DNA from: Hydractinia symbiolongicarpus
Taxonomy: Eukaryota > Cnidaria > Hydrozoa > Anthoathecata > Hydractiniidae
Reading direction: 5' to 3'
NCBI RefSeq assembly: GCF_029227915.1
Contig: NC_079880.1
Span: 3,598,001-3,662,000, forward strand
Length of the DNA stretch: 64,000 nt
Shown: positions 1-11,939 of the stretch, piece after piece
Numbering within the stretch: position 1 is the first letter of the stretch
Layout of the letters: each line of letters opens with the position of its first letter
The notes under the pieces: generated by a model
Databases searched by the model: none
What the model was told of the DNA's origin: nothing
The model's input: only the letters and a program-made list of their open reading frames with translations
Position numbers and translations under genes: made by a program

Positions 1-50
1 AAAAACCTGCGATTTCCCGTAAATCCCGGACTCGGCCCGTATAGTCAAAA

Positions 51-247
51 GTATACAATACCCAGGGTGTAAACTCATTTCCCGAACGATTTTTTAAATT
101 ATTATTTCACCACTAAAGCCCATGAGACTTGTAGTATATAAAAATATTTTCATTTTTGATGAGACGCTGAATAAAAGAAGTTTAATCGCCGGCAAACGAA
201 AACCAGCGACTTCCCGTAAATCCCGGACTAGGCCCGTAAGGTCAAAA
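51..247. repeat. Short 197-bp monomer with 6-bp internal deletion
   Basis: The distance between successive gtatac anchors is 197 bp (51 to 248) instead of 203. The shortfall lies just after the anchor: the usual acaaagaaagtaccc reads acaatacccagg, so six bases are missing from the A-rich stretch. The rest of the monomer is typical. It also carries the TATA-like gtatataaaaatatt variant near 134. A slippage deletion in the short a/g repeat is the simplest explanation. Confidence 0.8.
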
Positions 248-3200
248 GTATACAAAGAAAGTACCCAGGGAGTAAACTCATTTCCCGAACGATTTTTCAA
301 ATTAATTTTCACCACTAAAACGCATGAGACTTGTAGTTTTCAGAAATGTTTTCATTTTTGATGAGACGCTTCATGAAAGTTGTTTAATCGCCGGCAAACG
401 AAAACCCGCCATTTCCCGTAAATCCCGGACTCGGCCCGTATAGTCAAAAGTATACAAAGAAAGTACCCGGGGTGTAAACCCATTTCCCGAACGATTTTTT
501 AAATTATTATTTCACCACTAAAGCCCATGAGACTTGTAGTTTTTAAAAATGTTTTCATTTTTGATGAGACGCTGAATAAAAGAAGTTTAATTGCCGGCAA
601 ACGAAAACCCGCGACTTCCCGTAAATCCCGGACTCGGCCCGTATAGTCAAAAGTATACAAAGAAAGTACCCAGGGAGTAAACTCGTTTCCCGAACGATTT
701 TTTAAATTAATTTTCACCACTAAAACGCATGAGACTTGTAGTTTTCAGAAATGTTTTTATTTTTGATGAGACGATTAAAGAAAGTTGTTTAATCGCCGGA
801 AACGAAAACCCGCGATTTCCCGTAAATGCCGGTCTTGGCCCGTATAGTCGAATGTATACAAAGAAAGTACCCTGTGAGTAAACTCATTTTCCGAACGAAT
901 TTTTAAATTATTTTTTCACCACTAAAACGCATGAGACTTGTAGTTTTTAAAAATATTTTCATTTTTGATGAGACGCTGAATAAAAGAAGTTTAATTGCCG
1001 GCAAACGAAAACCCGCGACTTCCCGTAAATCCCGGACTCGGCCCGTATAGTCAAAAGTATACAAAGAAAGTACCCTGTGAGTAAACTCATTTCCCGAACG
1101 ATTTTTTAAATTATTATTTCACCACTAAAGCCCATGAGACTTGTAGTTTTTAAAAATGTTTTCATTTTTGATGAGACGCTGAATAAAAGAAGTTTAATTG
1201 CCGGCAAACGAAAACCCGCGACTTCCCGTAAATCCCGGACTCGGTCCGTATAGTCAAAAGTATACAAAGAAAGTACCCAGGGAGTAAACTCATTTCCTGA
1301 ACGATTTTTTAAATAAATTTTCACCACTAAAACGCATGAGACTTGTAGTTTTCAGAAATGTTTTCATTTTTGATGAGACGCTTAATGAAAGTTGTTTAAT
1401 CGCCGGCAAACGAAAACCCGCGATTTCCCGTAAATCCCGGGCTTGGCCCGTATAGTCGAATGTATACAAAGAAAGTACCGTGTGAGTAAACTCATTTCCT
1501 GAACGAATTTTTAAATTATTTTTTCACCACTAAAACGCATGAGACTTGTAGTTTTCAGAAATGTTTTCATTTTTGATGAGACGCTTAATAAAAGTGGTTT
1601 AATCGCCGGCAAACGAAAACCCGCCATTTCCCGTAAATCCCGGACTCGGCCCGTATAGTCAAAAGTATACAAAGAAAGTGCCCGGGGTGTAAACTCATTT
1701 CCCGAACGATTTTTTAAATTATTATTTCACCACTAAAGCCCATGAGTCTTGTAGTTTTTAAAAATGTTTTCATTTTTGATGAGACGCTGAATAAAAGAAG
1801 TTTAATTGCCGGCAAACGAAAACCTGCGACTTCCTGTAAATCCCGGACTCGGCCCGTATAGTCAAAAGTATACAAAGAAAGTACCCAGGGAGTAAACTCA
1901 TTTCCCGAACGATTTTTTAAACTAATTTTCACCACTAAAACGCATAAGACTTGTAGTTTTCCAAAATGTTTTCATTTTTGATGAGACGCTTAATGAAAGT
2001 TGTTTAATCGCCGGAGACGAAAACCTGCGATTTCCCGTAAATTCCGAGCTTGGCCCGTATGGTCGAATGTATACAAAGAAAGTACCCTGTGAGTAGACTC
2101 ATTTCCCGAACGAATTTTTAAATTATTTTTTCACCACTAAAACGCATGAGACTTGTAGTTTTTAAAAATGTTTTCATTTTTGATGAGACGCTGAATAAAA
2201 GAAGTTTAATTGCCGGCAAACGAAAACCCGCGACTTTCCGTAAATCCCGGACTCGGCCCGTATAGTCAAAAGTATACAAAAAAAGTACCCAGGGAGTAAA
2301 CTCATTTCCCGAACGATTTTTTAAATTAATTTTTACCACTAAAACGCATGAGACTTGTAGTTTTCAGAATTGTTTTCATTTTTGATGAGACGCTTAATGA
2401 AAGTTGTTTAATCGCCGGAAACGAAAACCCGCGATTTCCCGTAAATCCCGGGCTTGGCCCGTATAGTCGAATGTATACAAAGAAAGTACCCTGTGAGTAA
2501 ACTCATTTTCCAAACGAATTTTTAAATTATTTTTTCACCACTAAAAGGCATGAGACTTGTAGTTTTCAGAAATGTTTTCATTTTTGATGAGACGCTTAAT
2601 AAAAGTGGTTTAATCGCCGGCAAACGAAAACCCGCGATTTTCCGTAAATCCCGGGCTTGGCCCGCATAGTCGAATGTATACAAAGAAAGTACCCTGTGAG
2701 TAAACTCATTTCCAAAATGATTTTTTAAATTATCTTTTCACCACTAAAACGCTTGAGACTTGTAGTTTTCAAAAATGTTTTCATTTTTGATGAGACGCTG
2801 AATAAAAGAAGTTTAATTGCCGGCAAACAAAAACCCGCCATTTCCCGTAAACCCCGGTCTCGGCCCGCATAGTAAAAAGTATACAAAGAAAGTACCCAGG
2901 GAGTAAACTCATTTCCCGAACGATTTTTTAAATTATTTTTTCACCACTAAATCGCATGAGACTTGTAGTTTTCAAAAATGTTTTCATTTTTGATGAGACG
3001 CTGAATAAAAGAAGTTTAATTGCCGGCAAACGAAAACCCGCGACTTCCCGTAAATCCCGGACTCGGCCCGTATAGTCAAAAGTATACAAAAAAAGTACCC
3101 AGGGAGTAAACTCATTTCCCGAACGATTTTTTAAATTAATTTTCACCACTAAAACGCATGAGACTTGTAGTTTTCTGAATTGTTTTCATTTTTGATGAGA

Positions 3201-3959
3201 CGCTTAATGAAAGTTGTTTAATCGCCGGAAACGAAAACCCGCGATTTCCGGTAAATCCCGGGCTTGGCCCGTATAGTCGAATGTATACAAAGAAAGTACC
3301 CTGTAAGTAAACTCATTCTCCAAACGAATTTTTAAATTATTTTTTCACCACTAAAACGCATGAGACTTGTAGTTTTCAGAAATGTTTTCATTTTTGATGA
3401 GACGCTTAATAAAAGTGGTTTAATCGCCGGCAAACGAAAACCCGCGATTTCCCGTAAATCCCGGGCTTGGCCCGTATAGTCGAATGTATACAAAGAAAGT
3501 ACCCTGTGAGTAAACTCATTTCCAAAACGATTTTTTAAATTATCTTTTCACCACTAAAACGCTTGAGACTTGTAGTTTTCAAAAATGTTTTCATTTTTGA
3601 TGAGACGCTGAATAAAAGAAGTTTAATCGCCGGCAAACGAAAACCCGCCATTTCCCGTAAACCCCGGACTCGGCCCGCATAGTAAAAAGTATACAAAGAA
3701 AGTACCCAGGAAGTAAACTCATTTCCCGAACGATTTTTTAAATTAATTTTCACCACTAAAACGCATGAGACTTGTAGTTTTCAGAAATGTTTTCATTTTT
3801 GATAAGACGCTTAATGAAAGTTGTTTAATCGCCGGCAAACGAAAACCCGCGATTTCCCGTAAATCCCGGCTTGGCCAGTATAGTCAAAAGTATACAAAGA
3901 AAGTACCCAGGGAGTAAACTCACTTCCCGAACGATTTTTTAAATTATTTTTTCACCACT

Positions 3960-6900
3960 AAAACGCATGAAACTTGTAGTTTTCAAAAATGTTTTCATTT
4001 TTGATGAGACGCTGAATAAAAGAAATTTAATCCCCAGCAAAAGTAAACCCGCCATTTCCCGTAAACCCTGGACTCGGCCCGTATAACCAAAAGTATACAA
4101 AGAAAGTACCCAGGGAGTAAACTCATTTCCCGAACGATTTTTTAAATTATTTTTTCACCACTAAAACGCATGAGACTTGTAGTTTTCAAAAATGTTTTCA
4201 TTTTTGATGAGACGCTGAATAAAAGAAATTTAATCCCCAGCAAACGTAAACCCGCCATTTCCCGTAAACCCTGGACTCGGCCCGTATAACCAAAAGTATA
4301 CAAAGAAAGTACCCAGGGAGTAAACTCATTTCCCGAACGATTTTTTAAATTACTTTTTCACCACTAAAACGCATGAGACTTGTAGTTTTCAGAAATGTTT
4401 TCATTTTTGATAAGACGCCTAATGAAAGTTGTTTAATCGCCGGCAAACGAAAACCCGCGATTTCCCGTAAATCCCGGGCTTGGCCCGTATAGTCGAATGT
4501 ATACAAAGAAAGTACCCTGTGAGTAAACTCATTTCCCGAACGAATTTTTAAATTATTTTTTCACCACTAAAACGCATGAGACTTGTAGTTTTCAAAAATG
4601 TTTTCATTTTTGATGAGACGCTGAATAAAAGAAGTTTAATCGCCGGCAAACGAAAACCTGCGATTTGCCGTAAATCCCGGACTCAGCCCGTATAGTCAAA
4701 AGTATACAAAGAAAGTACCCGGGGTGTAAACTCATTTCCCGAACGATTTTTTAAATTATTATTTCACCACTAAAGCCTATGAGACTTGTAGTTTTTAAAA
4801 ATGTTTTCATTTTTAATGAAACGCTGAATAAAAGAAGTTTAATTGCCGGCAAACGAAAACCCGCGACTTCCCGTAAATCCCGGACTCGGCCCGTATAGTC
4901 AAAAGTATACAAAGAAAGTACCCAGGGAGTAAACTCATTTCCCGAACGATTTTTTAAATTAATTTTCACCACTAAAACGCATGAGACTTGTAGTTTTCAG
5001 AAATGTTTTCATTTTTGATGAGACGCTTAATGAAAGTTGTTTAACCGCCGGCAAACGAAAACCCACGATTTCCAGTAAATCCCGGACTTGGCCCGTATAG
5101 TCGAATGTATACAAAGAAAGTACCCTGTGAGTAAACTCATTTCTCAAACGAATTTTTAAATTATTTTTTCACCACTAAAACGCATGAGACTTGTAGTTTT
5201 CAGAAATGTTTTCATTTTTGATGAGACGCTTGATAAAAGTGATTTAATCGCCGGCAAACGAAAACCCGCGATTCCCGTAAATCCCGGGCTTGGCCCGTAT
5301 AGTCGAATGTATACAAAGAAAGTACCCTGTGAGTAAACTCATTTCCAAAACGATTTTTTAAATTATCTTTTCACCACTAAAACGCTTGAGACTTGTAGTT
5401 TTCAAAAATGTTTTCATTTTTGATGAGACGCTGAATAAAAGAAGTTTAATCGCCGGCAAACGAAAACCCGCCATTTCCCGTAAACCCCGGACTCGGCCCG
5501 CATAGTAAAAAGTATACAAAGAAAGTACCCAGGAAGTAAACTCATTTCCCGAACGATTTTTTAAATTAATTTTCACCACTAAAACGCATGAGACTTGTAG
5601 TTTTCAGAAATGTTTTCATTTTTGATAAGACGCTTAATGAAAGTTGTTTATTCGCCGGCAAACGAAAACCCGCGATTTCCCGTAAATCCCGGGCTTGGCC
5701 CGTATAGTCGAATGTATACAAAGAAAGTACCCTGTGAGTAAACTCATTTCCCGAACGAATTTTTAAATTATTTTTTCACCACTAAAACGCATGAGACTTG
5801 TAGTTTTCAAAAATGTTTTCATTTTTGATGAGACGCTGAATAAAAGAAGTTTAATCGCCGGCAAACGAAAACCTGCGATTTGCCGTAAATCCCGGACTCG
5901 GCCCGTATAGTCAAAAGTATACAAAGAAAGTACCCGGGGTGTAAACTCATTTCCCGAACGATTTTTTAAATTATTATTTCACCACTAAAACGCATGAGAC
6001 TTGTAGTTTTCAAAAATGTTTTCATTTTTGATGAGACGCTGAATAAAAGAAATTTAATCCCCAGCAAAAGTAAACCCGCCATTTCCCGTAAACCCTGGAC
6101 TCGGCCCGTATAACCAAAAGTATACAAAGAAAGTACCCAGGGAGTAAACTCATTTCCCGAACGATTTTTTAAATTATTTTTTCACCACTAAAACGCATGA
6201 GACTTGTAGTTTTCAAAAATGTTTTCATTTTTGATAAGACGCTGAATAAAAGAAATTTAATCCCCAGCAAACGTAAACCCGCCATTTCCCGTAAACCCTG
6301 GACTCGGCCCGTATAACCAAAAGTATACAAAGAAAGTACCCAGGGAGTAAACTCATTTCCCGAACGATTTTTTAAATTACTTTTTCACCACTAAAACGCA
6401 TGAGACTTGTAGTTTTCAGAAATGTTTTCATTTTTGATAAGACGCTTAATGAAATTAGTTTAATCGCCGGCAAACGAAAACCCGCGATTTCCCGTAAATC
6501 CCGGGCTTGGCCCGTATAGTCGAATGTATACAAAGAAAGTACCCTGTGAGTAAACTCATTTCCCGAACGAATTTTTAAATTATTTTTTCACCACTAAAAC
6601 GCATGAGACTTGTAGTTTTCAAAAATGTTTTCATTTTTGATGAAACGCTGAATAAAAGAAGTTTAATCGCCGGCAAACGAAAACCTGCGATTTGCCGTAA
6701 ATCCCGGACTCGGCCCGTATAGTCAAAAGTATACAAAGAAAGTACCCGGGGTGTAAACTCATTTCCCGAACGATTTTTTAAATTATTATTTCACCACTAA
6801 AGCCTATGAGACTTGTAGTTTTTAAAAATGTTTTCATTTTTAATGAAACGCTGAATAAAAGAAGTTTAATTGCCGGCATACAAAAACCCGCGACTTCCCG

Positions 6901-7500
6901 TAAATCCCGGACTCGGCCCGTATAGTCAAAAGTATACAAAGAAAGTACCCAGGGAGTAAACTCATTTCCCGAACGATTTTTTAAATTAATTTTCACCACT
7001 AAAACGCATGAGACTTGTAGTTTTCAGAAATGTTTTCATTTTTGATGAGACGCTTAATGAAAGTTGTTTAATCGCCGGCAAACGAAAACCCACGATTTCC
7101 CGTAAATCCTGGACTTGGCCCGTATAGTCGAATGTATACAAAGAAAGTACCCTGTGAGTAAACTCATTTCCCAAACGAATTTTTAAATTATTTTTTCACC
7201 ACTAAAACGCATGAGACTTGTAGTTTTCAGAAATGTTTTCATTTTTGATGAGACGCTTAATAAAAGTGATTTAATCGCCGGCAAACGAAAACCCGCGATT
7301 CCCGTAAATCCCGGGCTTGGCCCGTATAGTCGAATGTATACAAAGAAAGTACCCTGTGAGTAAACTCATTTCCAAAACGATTTTTTAAATTATCTTTTCA
7401 CCACTAAAACGCTTGAGACTTGTAGTTTTCAAAAATGTTTTCATTTTTGATGAGACGCTGAATAAAAGAAGTTTAATTGCCGGCAAATGAAAACCCGCCA
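3960..7500. repeat. Ten-monomer block duplication, offset 2,027 bp
   Basis: Two blocks repeat with a 2,027-bp offset. Private variants confirm it: tccccagc at 4,031 and 6,058, a one-base-short cgattccc at 5,269 and 7,296, and matched open frames at 4,751/6,778 and 4,959/6,986. Just upstream the offset is 1,823 bp instead (cccaggaag near 3,708 and 5,531), so one copy gained or lost exactly one monomer at about 3,760-3,950 versus 5,580-5,990. Within each copy the tccccagc monomer is itself doubled (4,031 and 4,233; 6,058 and about 6,261), which shows an earlier single-monomer duplication that was then copied with the block. Confidence 0.8.
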
Positions 7501-8552
7501 TTTCCCGTAAACCCCGGACTCGGCCCGCATAGTAAAAAGTATACAAAGAAAGTACCCAGGGAGTAAACTCATTTCCCGAACGATTTTTTAAATTATTTTT
7601 TCACCACTAAATCGCATGAGACTTGTAGTTTTCAAAAATGTTTTCATATTTGATGAGACGCTGAATAAAAGAAGTTTAATCGCCGGCAAACGAAAACCTG
7701 CAATTTCCCGTAAATCCCGGACTCGGCCCGTATAGTCAAAAGTATACAAAGAAAGTACCCAGGCTGTAAATTCATTTCCCGAACGATTTTTTAAATTATT
7801 ATTTCACCACTAAAGCCCATGAGACTTGTAGTATTTAAAAATATTTTCATTTTTGATGAGACGCTGAATAAAAGAAGTTTAATCGCCGGCAAACGAAAAC
7901 CTGCGATTTCCCGTAAATCCCGGACTCGGCCCGTATAGTCAAAAGTATACAAGGAAAGTACCCAGGGTGTAAACTCATTTCCCGAACTATTTTTTAAATT
8001 ATTATTTCACCACTAAAGCCCATGAGACTTTTAGTTTTTAAAAATGTTTTCATTTTTAATGAGACGCTGTATAAAAGAAGTTTAATTGCCGGCAAACGAA
8101 AACCCGCGACTTCCCGTAAATCCCGGACTCGGCCCGTATAGTCAAAAGTATACAAAGAAAGTACCCAGGGAGTAAACTCATTTCCCGAACGATTTTTTAA
8201 ATTAATTTTCACCACTAAAACGCATGAGACTAGTAGTTTTCAGAAATGTTTTCATTTTTGATAAGACGCTTAATGAAAGTTGTTTAATCGCCGGCAAACG
8301 AAAACCCGCGATTTCCCGTAAATCCCGGGCTTGGCCCGTATAGTCGAATGTATACAAAGAAAGTACCTTGTGAGTAAACTCATTTCCCGAACGAATTTTT
8401 AAATTATTTTTTCACCACTAAAACGCATGAGACTTGTAGTTTTCAAAAATGTTTTCATTTTTGATGAGACGCTGAATAAAAGAAGTTTAATCGCCGGCAA
8501 ACGAAAACCTGCGATTTGCCGTAAATCCCGGACTCGGCCCGTATAGTCAAAA

Positions 8553-8755
8553 GTATACAAAGAAAGTACCCGGGGTGTAAACTCATTTCCCGAACTATTT
8601 TTTAAATTATTATTTCACCACTAAAGCCCATGAGACTTTTAGTTTTTAAAAATGTTTTCATTTTTAATGAGACGCTGAATAAAAGAAGTTTAATTGCCGG
8701 CAAACGAAAACCCGCGACTTCCCGTAAATCCCGGACTCGGCCCGTATAGTCAAAA
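8553..8755. repeat. HOR monomer a
   Basis: It is 203 bp. Diagnostic states: cccggggtg after the anchor, ttattatttc, ctaaagccc, an agactttt-agttttt stretch instead of agacttgtag, atttttaatgagacg (a for g), ctgaataaaagaag, ttaattgccgg (CpG changed to TG) and cgcgacttcccg. Its flanking CpGs in ggactcggcccg are intact. The minus strand of this monomer plus the start of b is open for 73 codons, which is the source of the most repeated spurious frame. Confidence 0.85.
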
Positions 8756-8957
8756 GTATACAAAGAAAGTACCCAGGGAGTAAACTCATTTCCCGAACGA
8801 CTTTTTAAAATAATTTTCACCACTAAAACGCATGAGACTTGTAGTTTTCAGAAATGTTTTCATTTTTGATGAGACGCTTAATGAAAGTTGTTTAATCGCC
8901 GGCAAACGAAAACCCACGATTTCCCGTAAATCCCGGGCTTGGCCCGTATAGTCGAAT
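8756..8957. repeat. HOR monomer b (202 bp)
   Basis: Diagnostic states: cccagggag, the shorter ttaattttc that makes it 202 bp, ctaaaacgc, ttttcagaaatg, cttaatgaaagttg, cccacgattt (CpG changed to CA) and cccgggcttggcccg followed by tcgaatg. The CCCGGG here is a SmaI-type palindrome absent from a, e and f. Confidence 0.85.
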
Positions 8958-9160
8958 GTACACAAAGAAAGTACCCTGTGAGTAAACTCATTTCCCGAAC
9001 GAATTTTTAAATTATTTTTTCACCACTAAAACGCATGAGACTTGTAGTTTTCAGAAATGTTTTCATTTTTGATGAGACGCTTTATAAAAGTGGTTTAATC
9101 GCCGGCAAACGAAAACCCGCGATTTCCCGTAAATCCCGGGCTTGGCCCGTATAGTCGAAT
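8958..9160. repeat. HOR monomer c
   Basis: Diagnostic states: ccctgtgag, cgaatttttaaattatttttt, ttttcagaaatg, a ttataaaagtgg or ttaataaaagtgg stretch, cccgcgattt and cccgggcttggcccg followed by tcgaatg. In this copy the anchor reads gtacac instead of gtatac, a private change. Confidence 0.85.
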
Positions 9161-9363
9161 GTATACAAAGAAAGTACCCTGTGAGTAAACTCATTTCCAA
9201 AACGATTTTTTAAATTATCTTTTCACCACTAAAACGCTTGAGACTTGTAGTTTTCAAAAATGTTTTCATTTTTGATGAGACGCTGAATAAAAGAAGTTTA
9301 ATTGCCGGCAAACGAAAACCCGCCATTTCCCGTAAACCCCGGACTCGGCTCGCATAGTCAAAA
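9161..9363. repeat. HOR monomer d
   Basis: Diagnostic states: ccctgtgag, catttccaaaacg, ttatcttttc, aacgcttgagac, ttttcaaaaatg, ctgaataaaagaag, ttaattgccgg, cccgccatttcccg, gtaaaccccgg and a cgcatagtc end. The ccaaaacg, ttatctttt and aaaccccgg states are nearly confined to this subtype, so it is a good probe for HOR order. Confidence 0.85.
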
Positions 9364-9566
9364 GTATACAAATAAAGTACCCAGGGAGTAAACTCATTTC
9401 CCGAACGATTTTTTAAATTATTTTTTCACCGCTAAATCGCATGAGACTTGTAGTTTTCAAAAATGTTTTCATTTTTGATGAGACGCTGAATAAAAGAAGT
9501 TTAATCGCCGGCAAACGAAAACCTGCGAATTCCAGTAAATCCCGCACTCGGCCCGTATAGTCAAAA
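9364..9566. repeat. HOR monomer e
   Basis: Diagnostic states: cccagggag, ttattttttc, aaatcgcatgag, ttttcaaaaatg, ctgaataaaagaag and cctgcga with the CpG as TG. The taaatcgcatg state is nearly private to e. This copy has private changes (cgaattccag, cccgcactcgg) relative to other e monomers. Confidence 0.8.
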
Positions 9567-9769
9567 GTATACAAAGAAAGTACCCTGTGAGTAAACTCAT
9601 TTCCCGAACGAATTTTTAAATTATTTTTTCACCACAAAAACGCATGAGACTTGTAGTTTTCAAAAATGTTTTCATTTTTGATGATACGCTGAGTAAAAGA
9701 AGCTTAATCGCCGGCAAACGAAAACCTGCGATTTGCCGTAAATCTCGGACTCGGCCCGTATAGTCAAAA
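9567..9769. repeat. HOR monomer f
   Basis: Diagnostic states: ccctgtgag, cgaatttttaaattatttttt, ttttcaaaaatg, ctgaataaaagaag and cctgcgatttgccg, where gccg replaces cccg and removes one of the four C tracts. It is normally followed by monomer a (cccggggtg). This copy has small private changes such as gatgatacgctgag. Confidence 0.8.
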
Positions 9770-11636
9770 GTATACAAAGAAAGTACCCGGGGTGTAAACT
9801 CATTTCCCGAACGATTTTTTAAATTATTATTTCACCACTAAAGCCCCTGAGACTTTTAGTTTTTAAAAATGTTTTCATTTTTAATGAGACGCTGAATAAA
9901 AGAAGTTTAATTGCCGGCAAACGAAAACCCGCGACTTCCCGTAAATCCCGGACTCGGCCCGTATAGTCAAAAGTATACAAAGAAAGTACCCAGGGAGTAA
10001 ACTCATTTCCCGAACGATTTTTTAAATTAATTTTCACCACTAAAACGCATGAGACTTGTAGTTTTCAGAAATGTTTTCATTTTTGATGAGACGCTTAATA
10101 AAAGAAGTTTAATCGCCGGCAAACGAAAACCCGCCATTTCCCGTAAACCCCGGACTCGGTCCGTATAGTCGAATGTATACAAATAAAGTACCCTGTGAGT
10201 AAACTCATTTCCCGAACGAATTTTTAAATTATTTTTTCACCACTAAAACGCATGAGACTTGTAGTTTTCAGAAATGTTTTCATTTTTGATGAGACGCTTA
10301 ATAAAAGTGGTTTAATCGCCGGCAAACGAAAACCCGCGATTTCCCGTAAATCCCGGGCTTGGCCCGTATAGTCGAATGTATACAAAGAAAGTACCCTGTG
10401 AGTAAACTCATTTCCAAAACGATTTTTTAAATTATCTTTTCACCACTAAAACGCTTGAGACTTGTAGTTTTCAAAAAATTTTTCATTTTTGATGAGACGC
10501 TGAATAAAAGAAGTTTAATTGCCGGCAAACGAAAACCCGCCATTTCCCGTAAACCCCGGACTCGGCCTGCATAGTCAAAAGTATACAAAGAAAGTACCCA
10601 GGGAGTAAACTCATTTCCCGAACGATTTTTTAAAATATTTTTTCACCACTAAATCGCATGAGACTTGTAGTATTTAAAAATATTTTCATTTTTGATGAGA
10701 CGCTGAATAAAAGAAGTTTAATCGCCGGCAAACGAAAACCCGCGACTTCCCGTAAATCCCGGACTCGGCCCGTATAGTCAAAAGTATACAAAGAAAGTAC
10801 CCGGGGTGTAAACTCATTTCCCGAACGATTTTTTAAATTATTATTTCACCACTAAAGCCCCTGAGACTTTTAGTTTTTAAAAATGTTTTCATTTTTAATG
10901 AGACGCTGAATAAAAGAAGTTTAATTGCCGGCAAACGAAAACCCGCGACTTCCCGTAAATCCCGGACTCGGCCCGTATAGTCAAAAGTATACAAAGAAAG
11001 TACCCAGGGAGTAAACTCATTTCCCGAACGATTTTTTAAATTAATTTTCACAACTAAAACGCATGAGACTTGTAGTTTTCAGAAATGTTTTCATTTTTGA
11101 TGAGACGCTTAATAAAAGAAGTTTAATCGCCGGCAAACGAAAACCCGCCATTTCCCGTAAACCCCGGACTCGGTCCGTATAGTCGAATGTATACAAATAA
11201 AGTACCCTGTGAGTAAACTCATTTCCCGAACGAATTTTTAAATTATTTTTTCACCACTAAAACGCATGAGACTTGTAGTTTTCAGAAATGTTTTCATTTT
11301 TGATGAGACGCTTAATAAAAGTGGTTTAATCGCCGGCAAACGAAAACCCGCGATTTCCCGTAAATCCCGGGCTTGGCCCGTATAGTCGAATGTATACAAA
11401 GAAAGTACCCTGTGAGTAAACTCATTTCCAAAACGATTTTTTAAATTATCTTTTCACCACTAAAACGCTTGAGACTTGTAGTTTTCAAAAAATTTTTCAT
11501 TTTTGATGAGACGCTGAATAAAAGAAGTTTAATTGCCGGCAAACGAAAACCCGCCATTTCCCGTAAACCCCGGACTCGGCCCGCATAGTCAAAAGTATAC
11601 AAAGAAAGTACCCAGGGAGTAAACTCATTTCCCGAA
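9750..11636. repeat. Five-monomer tandem duplication, offset 1,014 bp
   Basis: Copy 1 runs about 9,750-10,762 and copy 2 about 10,763-11,636 (incomplete). The private states actcggtccg (10,157 and 11,171), acaaataaag and caaaaaattttt occur in both at the same 1,014-bp offset. The join near 10,745-10,765 is chimeric: cccgcgacttcccg runs into a cccggggtg monomer, where f (cctgcgatttgccg) would be expected. Confidence 0.8.
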
Positions 11637-11939
11637 CGATTTTCTAAATTAATTTTCACCACTAAAACGCATGAGACTTGTAGTTTTCAGAAATGTTTTC
11701 ATTTTTGATAAGACGCTTAATGAAAGTTGTTTAATCGCCGGCAAACGAAAACTCGCGATTTCCCGTAAATCCCGGGCTTGGCCCTTATAGTCGCATGTAT
11801 ACAAAGAAAGTACCCTGTGAGTAAACTCATTTCCCGAACGAATTTTTAAATTATTTTTTCACCACTAAAACGCATGAGACTTGTAGTTTTCAAAAATGTT
11901 TTCATTTTTGATGAGACGCTGAATAAAAGAAGTTTAATC

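Larger units (their letters stand above)
1..7600. repeat. Array zone 1: irregular mixture of monomer types
   Basis: This stretch contains the same subtypes as the six-monomer HOR, but in mixed order. Similar monomers recur at 607-608 bp (three monomers; about 499, 1,106 and 1,714), at 810 bp (2,118 and 2,928), and then inside a ten-monomer block duplication at about 3,960-7,500. Private changes are frequent, for example ccgtgtgag near 1,478, ctgtaagtaaac near 3,302 and cccc-agc in place of gccggc near 4,031. The disorder and scattered private changes suggest an older or less recently homogenised part of the array. That is an inference from visible variants, not from a computed identity profile. 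Confidence 0.6.
8553..9769. repeat. Reference six-monomer higher-order repeat unit, 1,217 bp
   Basis: This is the cleanest full a-b-c-d-e-f unit. Monomer starts at gtatac are 8,553, 8,756, 8,958 (here gtacac), 9,161, 9,364 and 9,567, and the next unit begins at 9,770. Lengths are 203, 202, 203, 203, 203 and 203 bp. The a monomer of the following unit shows the same diagnostic variants, so the period is real rather than chosen. Each monomer is described separately. Confidence 0.9.
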
